Shown: piece by piece, positions 63,433 through 64,000 of the stretch
Numbering within the stretch: the stretch's first letter is position 1
Layout of the letters: each line of letters opens with the position of its first letter
Assembly: GCA_949752795.1 (NCBI GenBank)
Contig: CATKHW010000285.1
Location: 1,054,001-1,118,000 of the forward strand
Source: Hyperoodon ampullatus
Taxonomy: Eukaryota; Chordata; Mammalia; Artiodactyla; Ziphiidae
Length of the DNA stretch: 64,000 nucleotides
Reading direction: 5' to 3'
Made by a program: the position numbers and the translations under genes
The notes under the pieces: generated by a model
Seen by the model: only the letters and a program-made list of their open reading frames with translations
What the model was told of the DNA's origin: nothing
The model's database searches: none

Positions 63433-64000
63433 TTGGCAATTTACATCCCGCCCATCAGCATAACAAGGCTCCCTGTTCTCCAGGGCCTGTCTTGCCTTTC
63501 TGGTTTTTACACGTTTTGTGGATGTCCCTTTTGACCGGTGGGAAGTGATACTTCTTTGTAGTGCAGATTTGCATTGCCCGCTTGCTTGCTTGGCCAAAAA
63601 GGGCGTATGCGTTTTCTCCTTAATATATTCAGGAGAAAACACATACGCCCTTTTTGGCCAAGTGCATCATTGTCGAAGTTGTGTCCCTCTTCCTGTGCTT
63701 GAAAGGCGATTCCAACGTACCTCTTGAAATCTGTTTCCTGCTATTCTGCCTCGCTTTCAAGTCCGCCTCGTTGCCTTCCCACAACAGATTTTTGGACGAT
63801 AGTTGTCCTTTATTACTCAGCAAGTTTGTGAATTGCTGTGCCCATGAGCTCCATTTTTCAACTCGTTTTTGGTGAGCTGACCGCATGTCCAAAATTTTGG
63901 TTCAGGACCTATGCTGGTTCCCGGGGGGTGGCTGAGACTTTGGTTAATTCTTCTTCCTGCCGGGAAATTACAGTGATATGTGCCCATCCAAATGCCTAAC
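63433..64000. repeat. Satellite monomer 30 (A-type, cut by window end)
   Basis: First 568 bp of a copy. Palindrome 63,589-63,662 (cttaat for ctgaat, cacatacg). From about 63,770 it matches monomer 28 apparently base for base, so the array and its dimer pattern continue past the window. Confidence 0.95.

Overview
This window is mammalian constitutive heterochromatin. I see no host protein-coding gene, no cellular RNA gene and nothing prokaryotic. About 50 kb is tandem satellite DNA with a monomer of about 1,738-1,739 bp. A 13.9 kb block in the middle (29,216-43,133) is a different tandem array with a unit of about 24-25 bp. One tRNA-derived SINE (about 54,868-55,093, minus strand) interrupts a satellite monomer. 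The SINE has the sequence of the CHR-type elements of whales, hippos and ruminants. Together with the ~1.74 kb satellite this points to a cetacean, probably not a dolphin-family species, because from memory the common cetacean satellite is about 1.75 kb in most whales but about 1.58 kb in Delphinidae. The species is an inference.

Layout. Monomers 1-17 (1-29,215) are head-to-tail, numbered from the landmark ttggcaattt. Monomers 1-14 and the first half of 15 are 'A-type'. From about 25.5 kb to 29,215 the sequence is a diverged 'B-type'. The 25-bp-unit array then replaces 399 bp of satellite phase. Satellite resumes at 43,134 as B-like sequence that turns into A-type by about 44.4 kb, and monomers 19-30 run to the window end. 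Monomer 20 carries a 757-758 bp deletion, monomer 25 carries the SINE, and monomers 26-28 contain a second B-type block that copies the 24.7-28.1 kb region at an offset of about 32,139 bp.

Monomer anatomy. From about base 1,010 of each monomer to about base 155 of the next, the minus strand is a decayed LINE-1 3' end (ORF2 C-terminus, 3' UTR, A-rich tail). At monomer positions 157-230 sits a 74-bp palindrome, perfect in monomers 2 and 12 and recognisable in all. It lies within the L1-like stretch, which seems to resume on its far side. B-type monomers keep more L1 ORF2 protein similarity than A-type, so B looks closer to the founder.

Higher-order structure. A-type monomers often match best two monomers away (3,476-3,478 bp dimers: 2/4, 3/5, 19/21, 23/25, 28/30), while 10.9-16.1 kb is three nearly identical single-monomer copies. 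The 25-bp-unit array has its own hierarchy: a 7-unit repeat of 172 bp and a macro-repeat seen four times, with pairs offset by about 2.2 and 2.4-2.6 kb. The many short open frames are by-products of these tandem repeats. All comparisons were made by eye; percentages and alignments were not computed.
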